Below, one piece after another: positions 1-13,167 of a stretch of 64,000 bases of DNA (positions are counted from its first letter, which is position 1; each line of letters opens with the position of its first letter). The position numbers and the translations under genes are program-made. The notes under the pieces were generated by a model, which made no database searches, was not told where the DNA came from, and worked only from the letters and a program-made list of their open reading frames with translations. Source of the stretch: Epichloe hybrida (taxonomy: Eukaryota > Ascomycota > Sordariomycetes > Hypocreales > Clavicipitaceae); the NCBI GenBank assembly GCA_019022495.1, contig JAFEKR010000007.1, positions 682,001 to 746,000 of the forward strand. Direction: 5' to 3'.

Positions 1-2135
1 TAAAGTGGCACTGTGTCGCCCAGTCTCGACACCGTCTCCACCAGCCTCAACTCCGAGGAGCTTAACTGAATGGTCCTTCGAAAAGGGGTAGAACATGCCC
101 GCGGCATTGCTACCTCCACCCACGCAAGCAACAACTGCATCCGGGAGCTTGCCTCGCTGTTCCATCATTTGTTTTTTGGTTTCGTCACCAATTACAGATT
201 GGAACGTTCTGACGATGGTCGGGAATGGATGAGGGCCAATTGCTGAACCAATGATGTAATGCGTGGTGTCAAGTTCGATGACCCAAGATCGGAGGGCTTC
301 GTTCACCGCATCACGAAGTGTCTTGCTTCCGGCCTCAACGGCCACTACCTTGGCACCGAGTAACTTCATGCGGAACACATTGAGAGCTTGGCGGCGAATA
401 TCTTCCTGCCAAGAATGTCAGTCAAATTTCTGGCACATGAGGGATTGAGCGCAGTTGAACTCACAGCACCCATATATACCGTACATTCCATACCAAACTT
501 GGCACAGATTGTTGCTGTTGCCACGCCATGCTGGCCGGCGCCAGTTTCCGCAATAATCTTGGTCTTTCCCAAGCGCTTCGCCAAAAGGAGTTGGCCTAGC
601 GCATTGTTGATCTTATGGCTGCCTGTGTGGTTAAGATCCTCTCTTTTGAGCCAGATATTAGCGCCGCCTGCATGTTGAGTCAATCTCTCCGCCATGTGCA
701 GACGAGACGGTCGTCCCATATAGTCGTAGTGAGACTGATACTCTTTCCAAAATTCTGGGTCATCCTTCACCTGATTGAACCCTTCCTCGAGCTGAGACAG
801 GCAGTCCATCAAACTCTCGGGTACGTACTGTCCACCAAATTCGCCGAACCTCTCCGATATCTTGCCGTGTAGCGCCGCGAGTTGCGCGACAAGTGCGCTG
901 TCTTGTTCAGCCGTCATGCGATCACCATCGGTAATGACAGCATCAACAGTAACATTGTCACCGGCAGGCCCCTTTGCACGGCTAATGGCCTCGACCACAC
1001 CGACTTCACGGGTTGTGTTATCCAGAGGCAGAGAATCGCGACCGCAGAGATAAGCGCAGTAATTTTCGACATCGGCAGGGCCTTGGCCAGGGGCAGCTTT
1101 TTGCAGCGTGGTGATAATTTGACTACCGACAACAACACCATCGGCGATGTTGCCAATGCTGAGAAAATGTTCGCGGGTGCTAACACCAAAGCCAACGGCA
1201 GCAGGTTTGTTACTGCTGTATTTCTTGACTCGGTCAAGGAGAGCAGGCAGGTTCGCGCTCAAGGATCCTGATGCCCCGGTGACACCCTGTCGGGATACTA
1301 CGTAAATGAAAGAGTCGGCCAACTGACATAGAATCTTCATGCGGGCATCTGATGTGGCAGGAGCAATTAGCGGGACGTATGAAAGGCTATAAAGAAAGTC
1401 GAAGTTAGTGTGTGAACGTGACAACATGTGAAGCAGAGAATGCGATGTAATACATACTTTCCCTTGGTGCAAAGCTTTCGAAATGAAACCGCTTCCTCAG
1501 GGGGCAAATCCACGACAATAAAGCCATTGACGCCAGCTGCCTGACAGTCTTGGAGTAGGCGTTCCTCTCCGTATCGCAATAACGGATTGTAATAGCCCAT
1601 GAGCAGCACAGGGGCCTTTAAGCCTTGTTCTCGAGCCTTCTTCACCATGCCCAAAGTGGTTTCGATTGACACCCCATGGTCCAGAGCCACCTGAAAAGTC
1701 AGTTATCATTCATGTGCAACGGTCTGATGGGGCGCCGTACAGTGTTTGCTGTTTGGATTGTCGGTCCGTCGGCAATTGGGTCGGTGAAGGGCACTCCAAG
1801 TTCGAGAATGTCTAGGGCAAAGGAAAATCAGTCAACGTGCCCAACACCCTCATGGAGAACGGGGATATCGGTTCGCAATACCTGCGCCACCTCTTTCCAT
1901 CGACAGAAGAATTTCGGGGGTATCTTGGGGTTTTGGGTATCCGGCAGTTACATATGTAACCAGTGCCGCCTATTTGGGATGCAATCTGTCAGACTTAATC
2001 GATATTACCAAGCCATATTGTCACGTTGGCTGGTGCCCCGCGAGGAAGGAAGATGGAGATAGAGGGGTATAGTGAACAACAACTAACCTTGTTTTGCGCT
2101 TGGCATCGCCGAAACGTTTGCTTTATGCAATCCAT
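1..2135 (-). CDS. TRP5: Tryptophan synthase, bifunctional alpha/beta (5' part; 3' end beyond window)
   Basis: Catalyses the last two steps of tryptophan synthesis in the cytosol: the alpha domain cleaves indole-3-glycerol phosphate and the beta domain joins indole to serine using PLP. Six exons join in frame: 2135-2088, 1969-1882, 1811-1741, 1690-1458, 1386-465 and 405-1, giving 589 visible codons. The start is an ATG opening MDCIKQTF, the usual fungal N-terminus. The alpha domain shows YVTAGYP, a [13 protein letters not shown] segment and SRQGVTG. The linker leads into the beta domain ([10 protein letters not shown]), with the PLP lysine in [10 protein letters not shown] and then GAGQHG. The last exon breaks off inside the beta domain, so roughly the final fifth lies outside the window. 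Domain order alpha then beta is the fungal fusion. Nothing looks broken in the visible part. Confidence 0.95.
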
Positions 2136-2539
2136 CGTTGAAGGACAATGAGATTTTGGACAAGCGTGTGGAAAGGTAATGTGCTGCCCAAATGATGAGC
2201 GAGAGTAGAAGCGGATGTAATAACTGGTGGCGGCGTCCGTCTCTTATTCTTATCGACACAGCTGGAAGTCGCAAGGTCTCCGTTCCGCAACGATACCCTC
2301 CGCCCATGCAGCAGCAGCCGTGCATTCATTCTGCTTCTCGGACTTGCCTAAATCAGCACCCGCTTTTTCGCACCACCTCGACACGGACAAGTAACCGCGC
2401 ATCCGTTAAACATTAAATATGCATCCGCCGCTTCCCCTGCTTTGCTTTCGGAACCCACTAATGTATCTTCTCACAATCCAGAGTAAGCATCCTCATCAGT
2501 CCGATTGTTCAGAAATTACTCGCCACACGGCCCATCACC
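2136..2539. other. Intergenic, divergent promoter region
   Basis: About 400 bases upstream of tryptophan synthase. No coding signal or clear repeat seen. Confidence 0.5.
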
Positions 2540-2994
2540 ATGCCGCCTCCACCCGTGAGTCGCCTCGCAAGTAACATCCCCACAGTTGACTCATCAATGC
2601 GACATTCTTCTGCATTGTCCCAATTTCTATCGCAAACGTTTATTGTTCTTCGCGTTTCACGCTACGCTGTCTGTGATTCTCTCACATTCCAAACGGAGGA
2701 AATATATGCGAGCCCTATAAGTCATCCCAAAATGAGGCCCATGCCTGCTCTTATATCTCGTGCTAGTATCGAATCGCGCCGTGGCATTTTAAGACAGTTT
2801 ATAGAAGCTCAGTGTGATCAATTGCATTCTCGAGCCAGCGACATGAAACAATCTTCTCAGAAATTTCTCGAATTATTACACATTGTATCATTCAGGGTGT
2901 GACCTGCCTAGAGTCGTCGCTCCTATCCAAAGGCTTACACGACGATGAAGATGAGCCATTGCATCTGGCAAGGAAGGCTTGGCTTCTTGGGTAG
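2540..2994 (+). pseudogene. Possible small alpha-helical protein gene, splicing or integrity unclear
   Basis: I do not recognise this protein. An ATG at 2540 begins a short proline-rich start (MPPPP) followed at once by a GTGAGT donor. A later stretch in the same frame (about 2697-2890) reads like a helical protein, including ILRQFIEAQCDQLHSRASD and SSQKFLELL. From about 2896 the coding signal moves to another frame (VTCLESSLLSKG, then an acidic DDEDEP and HLARKAWLLG) and ends in TAG at 2992-2994. No intron of normal size explains the change of frame near 2893, so this is either a decayed gene, a one-base sequence error, or a gene whose introns I have misjudged. The strand is supported only by the donor and by amino-acid composition. 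Confidence 0.3.
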
Positions 2995-3359
2995 ACACAC
3001 GCTCCTCTGTCCAGATCTTATTTATTGCTATACTATTATCCTGGGTACAAATTCAGCTCGCTTGCTAAATTAAAAAGCATTAACATCTAATGGAGAGAAA
3101 GTGGGCTTTCCACGTCGAAGTGCCACGAACATGCCAAAAGACGACGTTGCGCGTATTTCGATTTTGGCCTTTGCTTCCTTAACAGACACGCAAGACACTG
3201 ATTATTGTATCTTCATAAATGGCATTCGGAAACATCGCGTCGGAGTGTAGCGTTTGGCTCGGTACCGGTGAAGGCTTGCGCGTCGATTCCACCTCCGTGC
3301 CCGAACGAATCTGGGTTTTCACTCTTCTTATTTAAAAAACCATCATGAATCTCTTTTCT
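2995..3359. other. Intergenic
   Basis: About 365 bases between the doubtful gene and the PRM1 3' end. Nothing recognised. Confidence 0.5.
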
Positions 3360-3425
3360 TCATCGAGGGCTGAGTGGTTGCCTATCATTCGCCGTCAGTC
3401 GACAAAATCTTTCCCCCTCGTGGTC

Positions 3426-5345
3426 TCATTCAGGCATCGCCATGCCAGCCAGGGTTCGACTCAATCCAATCAGGACGACGATTACGTATACAAGCAATAT
3501 GCCCGTCGAAATGAGCGCCTCTTGAATTAAATTGTTCTGAAGCCATTTGGTAACCTTTCTTACAGCTCCGGATACTTCATCAGTGGTAACTGAGGATGGA
3601 GAAGCAAGAAATGTCTTGAGGTCAGAGTCTCCCGATACACTCGTTTGGGCTCCCGAACTGAATATATTGTTTTCAAACAATGGAAATTCCACATGTGCGT
3701 GATCGTGGACCCAAGTAAGCCCTTTCTGAACACTTTCGATTTTGATTCCAATAACGCAGTGAAGGACGGCTTTAATCGGATCGAGAAGGATTGTGCCATT
3801 AAAGACCGTCTCCAAGCCTTTCTGCATGGTGTCGACAAAGGTGTTAAGGGTGTTATTGACGGCGCCAGTAGCATTCGCAACATAGTTGAGGACGTCTCTG
3901 TTGACATCGTCATTCAGGCCCTGAACAACACCGTTGGCGTCAATTGCCCATTGGTTGGATACCTCTTCCAGTTTGGAAACGATGCCGTCCGCAAATTCAC
4001 CAACTTCACTTGCTAGCGCAGGTACCTCCTTTTGAACGGCTTTCAATATGATGAACTGGCAAAAGCATGAAAAAAAACCTGCCAAGGCGAGAGACAAGAC
4101 GAAGATGGCAGGGGCAGAGGTGGCATAAGCAACGCACCATCTGACCAGGACCTGCCGCCTGCCCGTCCACCTGGAAGCTAATTTGATGCCGCAAGTCGCC
4201 GTGACTGGTCTCGATGCAATGTAAACCACATCTAGGGAATCGTATTGGTGCGTCTCGACGAGTTTGGCATGTTTCTCTTGTCGTTGCCACCTCCGAATTT
4301 CCATTAAGGTCATTGGGACAATGGCAGCAACAGCAAGAAGCAACAGAATTACAAAAAACGCAACCCTAGCTTTGTGGATCAGCTTGAAAATCTTGTCAAA
4401 GAAGCTACTCAGCTTGTCGTTGTCGGAGCAGAACTTCAATTGTTGTTTCTGCGCAAGGGGGAAATTCTTCTTGTCAAACTTGTATGAGCCATAACTTTGT
4501 TTCAAAACTTCTCTGACTATGTTGAACGGCATTGAGATTGCTTGCTTTGTCAGGTTTTGTACTTGCTCGAAATCTGGTAGGTCTTTGTTGAGCTTCTGCA
4601 CATCTGTAACGAAATCACTTGAGTTGAGGTGAATGCCTTTCAACTCATTGACTGGTCCAGAGAAGTCAACCTTCGGTATTTTGGGAACGAATTTCCCAAA
4701 TACTGAGTCCTGAATTCCTTTTGTAATGTCGTTGATGGAGTGTTCAAGTCCTCCTGCAATATCTTTGATCTCGACAGTGGCTTTATCGACTATCTTGTTA
4801 ATGACCGCTGTTGCATCTTTTGTGACGGACGCGACAACCTCCAAGCTACCATGTACCAAAGCTGTAATTAAGCACACATATGTAGCAGTGAGGAAGTTGA
4901 TGTAGAATATAATAATTCCTTCGACGACTTGCATTATTAAATCCAGGGCCTTGACCATGGCGTGCACGGCCTTTTCTATGCCGGACGCAGCGAGGTCATT
5001 GACACCGACTGAGAGGTAATGTGGCATGGATGCCATGGTGCTTCCTATATCCTCAACTTTTGTGCAGGCAGATAGAGCACGAGTTTTGGCATCTCCGACG
5101 TTGTCGTCCAATTGAGCTAAAAGCAGGACAAGGCGTACAAGAACTAAGACGAGAAGGATAGTCCACCTGTTGATCCAAATTTGGGACAGTCGGGATCGTA
5201 ACCCAAGATAAGGCGTAACAGACGAGTTATGGTGTCTTGTCTCGGCCAATTTTTGCATCATTTTTTCGGCATCGAGTGAATTCGAGTCAAGTGAACGAGG
5301 TACGTCTGGACATGACAGTGGCGGTATTCGTTTTCGTGAAAACAT
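3426..5345 (-). CDS. PRM1: Plasma membrane fusion protein PRM1 (C-terminal tail possibly lost)
   Basis: PRM1 is a pheromone-regulated multispanning protein that helps the two plasma membranes merge during mating cell fusion. This is a single 639-codon exon. The N-terminus carries the family signature TPYLGLRSRLSQIWINRW followed by a first membrane segment (about 62-77). Further hydrophobic segments lie near 140-165, 310-335, 395-420 and 615-633, separated by long extracellular loops with many N-glycosylation sequons (NSS, NLT, NAT, NGT). The reading frame ends with TGA at 3428-3426 directly after MAMPE. The same frame stays open for 21 more codons to a second TGA at 3362-3360, and that extension (GER, then NDRQPLSPR) resembles the basic, proline-containing tail of PRM1 relatives. 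The annotated stop may therefore be a nonsense mutation or a readthrough site. The assignment to PRM1 is firm. Confidence 0.9.
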   Translation of the reverse strand: MFSRKRIPPLSCPDVPRSLDSNSLDAEKMMQKLAETRHHNSSVTPYLGLRSRLSQIWINRWTILLVLVLVRLVLLLAQLDDNVGDAKTRALSACTKVEDIGSTMASMPHYLSVGVNDLAASGIEKAVHAMVKALDLIMQVVEGIIIFYINFLTATYVCLITALVHGSLEVVASVTKDATAVINKIVDKATVEIKDIAGGLEHSINDITKGIQDSVFGKFVPKIPKVDFSGPVNELKGIHLNSSDFVTDVQKLNKDLPDFEQVQNLTKQAISMPFNIVREVLKQSYGSYKFDKKNFPLAQKQQLKFCSDNDKLSSFFDKIFKLIHKARVAFFVILLLLAVAAIVPMTLMEIRRWQRQEKHAKLVETHQYDSLDVVYIASRPVTATCGIKLASRWTGRRQVLVRWCVAYATSAPAIFVLSLALAGFFSCFCQFIILKAVQKEVPALASEVGEFADGIVSKLEEVSNQWAIDANGVVQGLNDDVNRDVLNYVANATGAVNNTLNTFVDTMQKGLETVFNGTILLDPIKAVLHCVIGIKIESVQKGLTWVHDHAHVEFPLFENNIFSSGAQTSVSGDSDLKTFLASPSSVTTDEVSGAVRKVTKWLQNNLIQEALISTGILLVYVIVVLIGLSRTLAGMAMPE

Positions 5346-6381
5346 TCTGATTCTACCACCAATCTTGGAAGGTACACGAGAATGAAACGGCCGAGTGGTT
5401 CTCGTCCGTGGGGAGTTTCGTCGTTATCTTAAGAATAGGGGAGCAGGAAGATGAACACAGAGCAACTTGACAGTCCCATAGAGTACTAGGCTTCGACACC
5501 GCGTAGAGGGAAAATCAAGAGTGCATAGAAGTTTGTTGTTTAAAGAGAGATCAAGGACTCCGCAGGTTTACAGGAGATATGAGAAGGTGTTAGTTAGTGT
5601 TCATGATAGCCTGTTGGGAAATACGGGTAGGTACAGTACACAATAACTTGCCGACGTGAAACTGGTGTGGACACGAGATTCGGACCACGGACAAGCAAAT
5701 GAATCTCACTATCTACATGTAGTATCTTTGAGTACTTTGAACCAATGGATGAATCGCGACTGTGATCGGTCAGACACAAGCACCCCAGTCGTCCCTATTG
5801 TCTTATGAGCGCTTGAAGTGGGGCCGGGTCTTTAAGCGCCAGCCCGTTGAAGAAAGGAGATCCAGTCGAGTCAAAGGATCTATGTTGACCTTTCACACAG
5901 CGCCTATCTCGATCAAAGAAAGTCTGTTCTTTGGTCTGGAGTGAGGCTTTTCTCATTTCTCTGCAACAGGCTAGGTCGGACTGTTGCGAGTCTAAAAAAA
6001 AGTGCAAGCAAGGCCTGCATTGTTGTCAGCCCCGTTTCAGGTCCTGTGACCGTCACTTTGGTCTCAGCAGAGAGAAGAAGTGTACCGCACACAAAGGCTC
6101 TTATTGTTACCTATTGTCCACTGAATGAGCAGGAGAACTAGAGTATGGTGGGCGCGTGTGCAGATCAGATACGGCACATAAGAAGAGAAAGCCACACAAG
6201 CTGTCGTCTCCTTGGCCTCTCTGCCTCTGTCTGAAGTAATACAACGTGTACCGGGGTTGATGCAGGTTGACGCCAAGACATTTTTGCCAAATTGATGGGA
6301 GGTCTACAATGGAGTATTAGCCGCTTGACATGGATCATGCGTGGGTCAAGTGTACACCATGGCGATAGATTCATTGGCTGA
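5346..6381. other. Intergenic, PRM1 upstream region
   Basis: About 1 kb without a supportable gene. Short open frames on both strands lack codon bias or recognisable motifs. Confidence 0.5.
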
Positions 6382-6549
6382 CTCCCTGGGTTGTTCGTGT
6401 ACCTCCCTGGGTTGTTCGTGTACTTCCCTGGGCTGTTCGTGTACCTCCCTGGGTTGTTCGTGTACCTCCCTGGGCTGTTCATGTACCTCCCTAGGTTGTT
6501 CATGTACCTCTCTGGGTTGTTCATGTACCTCTCTGGGTTGTTCGTAGAC
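6382..6549. repeat. Minisatellite, eight copies of a 21-bp unit
   Basis: Eight head-to-tail copies of CTCCCTGGGTTGTTCGTGTAC-like units (written here once, with single-base variants between copies) fill exactly 168 bases. Variation is mostly C/T or A/G. Because 21 is a multiple of three, several frames remain open through the array on both strands. The minus frame (6632-6165) encodes repeated NNPGRYT heptads and one plus frame repeats TSLGCSC. No flanking domain, signal peptide or splice pattern supports a protein, so I annotate the DNA repeat only. Confidence 0.9.
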
Positions 6550-7458
6550 GTGCTAATGGTTGTGAGAAGTATTGCCGTCTTGGAGAGCGCGACTGGAGAC
6601 CGCGGTATCACAAGGACCTCGCCGGCTGGCATCTGCTTTCGGCGTAGAAGGGAAAAAGGGGCGTGATGACAAAAGCCGTCGCAATCGTCAAAGACAGTGG
6701 TACTCTATCATAGGCAAGTCCAGCCCCATTCCACTCATTACCGGTGATGCGAGGGTCTGTCTCCAAATACCTGACTGCCTATCTATTATGGTAAGAAAAT
6801 GACTGAATGAACAACAAGACCAGACACTAACCAGTGAGCTTTACTCCGTGATACTTACCTATAGCTGAACCGAGTAGTCCTGAGAAAAAAGATCATTGTC
6901 TAGGATTCGACATGCCTCGGGTTCGATAGCTCAACACCAAATGGACTAGCACTAGCATTCTGTCGAGCACCTATGATGGAAAATCTCCTTGTTGGTTTGG
7001 CCTGTCATTAACGGAGGTCAGACCGCCCTTCGAGCCTCAAGAACATACACTTTTGTTTGCTCCCTCACTTTAAATCACAGACTTTTTTACACTCTGCCAT
7101 TTACACGAAGTGAGGGCGTGTCCAATATTGCTATTCTACGTTCAACTAATGCCATTGAAGCAGTTGTGCCAAAAGAATGCCAATAACATAACCTCATTCA
7201 TGCTCGTCCGCTGTGGGGTTGCTTCAAGTCTCTTTAAGGCGTTTTCATTCAACCTCGATCATACACAAACGGTTAAACTAGTACTGGTTACCGAGTTGCT
7301 GTTGATTTAAATCGCGTTGTTGAAGGTAATGGACGGGCGTAATAACAGAAGAGCCAATTTAAAATCACCGCCAAGTCAAATAAGAAGTTTGTGTCTGCAC
7401 AGCACAACCGGAACGCCCTTGTCATCAATCTAAACCGAGATCGTTTGAACGCGAACCA
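6550..7458. other. Intergenic, downstream of ATG8
   Basis: About 900 bases of non-coding sequence. It includes the 3' flank of ATG8; no gene or RNA structure recognised. Confidence 0.5.
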
Positions 7459-9273
<1,815 letters not shown>

Positions 9274-10570
9274 ATGTCTTCATCAAGCCGCTACGGTTCA
9301 CGGCTGACCTCTGCAGTCATCCATCGCCTTTGGAATTCGAAACAAAGTACACATGTTCCTTCAGCTCTTCGCCGACGGATGATATTTCAGTCCACCAAAC
9401 ATGCACATCGATCGCCGTCAATGCCTAAATGGGCTGCTTTTCTTGTAATCGCCCTCGGTGCTCCGTTGGCCTTACAATTGGTAAGTAACTAGGTTAACAG
9501 CGCTTCACAAATAAGTCTGAAAAAGCTGCTTACTCTAGGCTTCTACCCAGAACACCGGCTTTAGTGCCAAACTCGACGTAGCGACGCTCGCAGAGAAGGA
9601 CGCACAGAAGAAACGTGAAAGCGCGATCAGTGACGACTCGCCAATGCGACTCAGGATGGAAAAGTTTATCAAGGAGCAACAGCAAATAATTGTCAAAGAA
9701 CTTGAGAAAGTCGATGGCCACAAATTTCGAAAGGATGAATGGGAGCGCAAAAACGGGGGAGGGGGCATAACATGCGTTCTCCAAGATGGCAACGTATTTG
9801 AGAAAGCTGGCGTCAACATTAGTGTGGTGTATGGGACTCTTCCAAAACCAGCTATTCAGAAAATGCATGCGAACCATAAGATGCTGGATCCAAACGTCGA
9901 GTCACTCGATTTTTTTGCCGCTGGGTTGAGCATGGTCCTCCACCCCAAGAATCCCATGGCGCCAACTGTGCATCTGAACTACAGATATTTTGAGACAGCA
10001 AATCCGGATGGTTCCTCTCAAGTGTGGTGGTTTGGAGGTGGTAGCGACTTGACACCTTCGTATCTCTTCGATGAAGATGCCATTCATTTTCACAAAACAC
10101 TGAAGGACGCTTGCGACTCGCACGACAAGACCTACTATGCTCGTTTCAAGAAATGGTGCGATGAATACTTCTACAACAAGCACAGGGGTCAATGCCGCGG
10201 TATTGGGGGCATTTTTTTTGATGACCTCGATGAAGCCGAGCGTGACCAAGAGAACACATTTGCGTTCGTTCAAGACTGTCTGAAATCTTTCATTCCGTCC
10301 TACTTACCAATACTCGAAAAACGCAAGGATATGCCCTTTAATGAACATGAAAAGGATTGGCAACAACTGCAACGAGGCAAGTATGTAGAATTTAATCTCG
10401 TGCATGACCGGGGGACCGCATTTGGGCTAAACACCCCGGGCTCTCGCGTGGAAAGCATTCTTGTGAGTCTGCCTCTGACTGCAAGCTGGAAATATATGCA
10501 TGAGCCCGAGCCCAAAAGTAGAGAGCAGCGCCTCGTGGACATCTTGAAGGACCCGAAAGATTGGGTCTGA
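9274..10570 (+). CDS. HEM13: Coproporphyrinogen III oxidase (oxygen-dependent)
   Basis: Converts coproporphyrinogen III to protoporphyrinogen IX by oxidative decarboxylation in heme synthesis. Exon 9274-9480 joins 9539-10570 for 412 residues. The core starts near residue 90 and is highly conserved: WERKNGGGGITCVLQDG, a HLNYRYFE strand, WWFGGGSDLTPSYL, then the RGQCRGIGGIFFDD segment and YVEFNLVHDRGTAFGL near the end. The protein ends KDWV, as usual for the family. The first exon encodes a basic, serine-rich leader and a hydrophobic stretch (WAAFLVIALGAPLALQL, about 53-69), resembling a mitochondrial presequence with a membrane-sorting segment. Yeast Hem13 is cytosolic without such a leader, so an intermembrane-space location is my inference. 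Confidence 0.96.
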
Positions 10571-10959
10571 AATCTTCCAGCACCCAGACATTTATTACAG
10601 CATCTCACTACATCGTCTCGTTTGCCTGATGTTGCCTGATGAAATAGACAATTATATAGTAGTTAAAAATAAAAATATCTTGTTACAAAATCATTTCATG
10701 GGCCTTCGATTTGTGGTCTCTTCCCTCTTCGTTTTGAGGGTCGGGGCCATCGATACTGCATACCAGATAGATATGTACCTGGGTACTTGCACACTAGGAC
10801 ACTGTGCGAATGTCTATTAGAAGAGACGTTCAAATTCAACTCTCCTACTTCTTGCAGGTTGCTGCACCATTCCAGGTCATCTACTAGTTGAATCGCTATG
10901 AACGCTCCGGTATAGGCTATAGCCACGTCAGCAAGTCCTTGCCCTGAAAACTCGAAGTC
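10571..10959. other. Intergenic
   Basis: About 390 bases holding the HEM13 3' flank and the promoter of the SWIM-domain gene. Nothing else seen. Confidence 0.5.
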
Positions 10960-11666
10960 ATGACAGCAGGCCCAGTTCCAGCTCATCAGCGACTTTTGTC
11001 ATCGCTTATCGCCTCACTTTCCGAGTCTGGCGAATGTTCAATCCAGCAATCCCAGACTAATCCGCAACAGCAACATGATGAAGCGAACCCAAGATTTCGG
11101 AGTTTACTGCTTACACTTCATGTGATTTTCCCGAATTTGGTCTTGCCGGCTCTGGATCTAATAGACAGACAACTTGTCGCTAGGTTGCAGGCCAGAGCAG
11201 AGACGCCTAACGAGCCTAGCAACACACAAGGTTGGTCGCAACCAGAATCGGTTACTCTCAGACAAAAGGTTTGGTGATCGGTCTAAATTTATTTACAGCT
11301 TACGCCGTTCAGTCGTTGTCCTCTGAAAATATTTCGCGAGCCGTGCCTAAAGACACATTGTCGAGAGTCCATATCGTACATCTTGCGGCTTGGAACTGTT
11401 CATGCAACGATTTTTCTCGCGACAAGTTTTGCAATCGAAAGACAGACGAAATTAGGGGCGCTCACACAGGAAATGCATGTATTTCTGATTCAGACGGTCT
11501 GCGAGGAGAATTTTCCCTGCGTTACGCGTCCGTTAACAGCGACCACGTGCCCTGCTGTAAGCATCTTCTGGCTTGCTTAATGGCGCAATGGACGAGATCA
11601 CGAGCCACGTCCACTGATAAAGTTTTCTCGAAATATGAAATAGCGGCATTGGTTTCCAGCGTCTAG
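10960..11666 (+). CDS. SWIM zinc-finger protein, probable SWS1/Shu2-type recombination factor
   Basis: Exon 10960-11230 joins 11299-11666 to encode 212 residues; the GTTGGT donor is the only one whose phase keeps the frame. The C-terminal half carries a SWIM zinc-binding motif, C124-x-C126 in AWNCSCNDF and C177-x-H179 in PCCKHLLACLM. The N-terminal half is helical, with a leucine-rich segment near 50-75. A short protein with one C-terminal SWIM finger and a final LA(C)LMAQW helix fits the SWS1/Shu2 family, which binds Rad51 paralogues and promotes homologous recombination. The family assignment rests on architecture, not on extended sequence recall. Plant and bacterial SWIM proteins of other functions exist, but their layouts differ. 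Confidence 0.75.
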
Positions 11667-11936
11667 CAGGGTTAGTTCAGTTCAAACCAGAAAGTTCTTC
11701 AAAAACACATTCACAGGCGCAGCATCCAAGGTCAACGTTTACGCAATGCTAGGAAACAAAATTCAGGCAGAAGGGGTTGGGTTATACGCCGAGACCGGTG
11801 TTTTGTCCTTATTGTGTATTGATGCAACAAGTCCACTGTACAAATGCGAGCAGTGTTCAGCTTTGAGCGACTCCCACACCTTTTTCCTAGCAGCCCAGGA
11901 GAACCGCGTTTGTCTGCTTCCAGTCATTTTAATAGG

Positions 11937-13167
11937 CTATTTCTTATCCTTAGCCCCCTTCTGCTTGTCACCACTGTCTCTCGCATCACCATTCACACCA
12001 CCAGTATCGCCTTCTCTGTTCTCATCCTTGCCTTCAGTGTCGTCTTTCTTTGCCTCTTTCTCCTCCTGTTGCTGTCTATTTTGTATCTTGTTCTCAATGA
12101 GGTCGTGGAAGGCTGTAATGGCCCTTATCAAACTGCTGAGATAAATGGCCATAAGTTGATCGTTGGTTTTGATGCCCATAGCATACGCTAATTCATCGCT
12201 ACCGCCCTTTGAGTCACCTTCGGGACTAGATAAGTTTGGTAAGAGATTAAAGACGTCTTGCAGGTTACCAAGAATGGCATGATTGACGGGCAACTGCCCA
12301 TCCAGAACTTTCTGCAAATAAGCGCCAATGTCTCGCAGTCGCAAATGAAGGCCTTGAAGAGACTGAAGCTGATTCGTGACGCGTGTTGACAGAGTGCCAA
12401 CAGCAACATCTCGAATATCTCTCAATAAATGCTCAACGCCAATTTCCTCTGCCTCCTCGGCTTCAATGATCGACGGCGTGTGGACAAAAGTTCTTGACGT
12501 CGTTGTACCATCCTTTAACCAACGTTAGCACATGTAGCAACCCTGCAAAATTAAAGCATATCTAGAATGGCAGCAGCTCAAGACTCAGCGCCGTGGAGCA
12601 TGCGCTAAGCTGAAGACGACAGAGGAGTTTGGTTGCTTACGTCTTTGATTTCCTCTACAGCAAAGTAGGCATCAGTTGGCACACCAGATTCTTTCGGCTG
12701 GACGTCGATGATGACCAGTAATGGGTTAGGAGTATAGCGCTTGAACAGTTCATTGATCTCCAGATCTGATGCCCGGAGTTTGGGCCCGGAGTGGTACCAC
12801 CCAATCAGCTTTTCTCGAGCATTGACTTTCTTGAACAAATCATTCATTGACTCCACGTAGTTATGATCTAGAAACCAAACAGAAGGATCCTTATCGTCCT
12901 CCTCAAATGGCACTGAAGAGCACAACATGTTAGATTACCGACATCCGCGGGTTGGGGGGTGGGGTGGGGAAGCAACTCACCCGCAAAGCTGTTCGACACT
13001 CTCACATTCTTTCCATCGTTGAGTCCCAGTAGTACGCCAACTACCCGTCTCTTTGTTTTATTCTGAACTGTGCGGTTGTAGTGGTCGACAGCGGACAGGA
13101 GGACCAGAGGGGCAACCGACACGTTCCTGGTAACGAGGGAGAGCGTTTCTGCAGTAGTGGTAGGCAT
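11937..13167 (-). CDS. RPN8: 26S proteasome regulatory (lid) subunit Rpn8
   Basis: Rpn8 pairs with the deubiquitinase Rpn11 in the proteasome lid. Exons 13167-12981, 12912-12641 and 12512-11937 give 344 residues. A GTG nine bases upstream keeps the frame open, but the ATG at 13167 gives the usual short N-terminus ([12 protein letters not shown]). The MPN domain runs from about residue 10 to 140 ([39 protein letters not shown]). As in other Rpn8 proteins it keeps the fold but lacks the full metal-binding JAMM set of Rpn11 (family knowledge). The C-terminal helical region [17 protein letters not shown] leads to a Lys/Glu/Asp-rich tail ending KGAKDKK. The splice sites and length are normal. Confidence 0.97.

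Noticed and set aside
6165..6632. 155-codon minus-strand open frame through the minisatellite
   Set aside because: Openness follows from the 21-bp periodicity; the flanks lack domains, signal peptide, splice sites or codon bias.
6915..6930. tRNA-like B-box word (GGTTCGATAG)
   Set aside because: No matching A-box, acceptor stem or anticodon arm at the right spacing; no tRNA found anywhere in the window.
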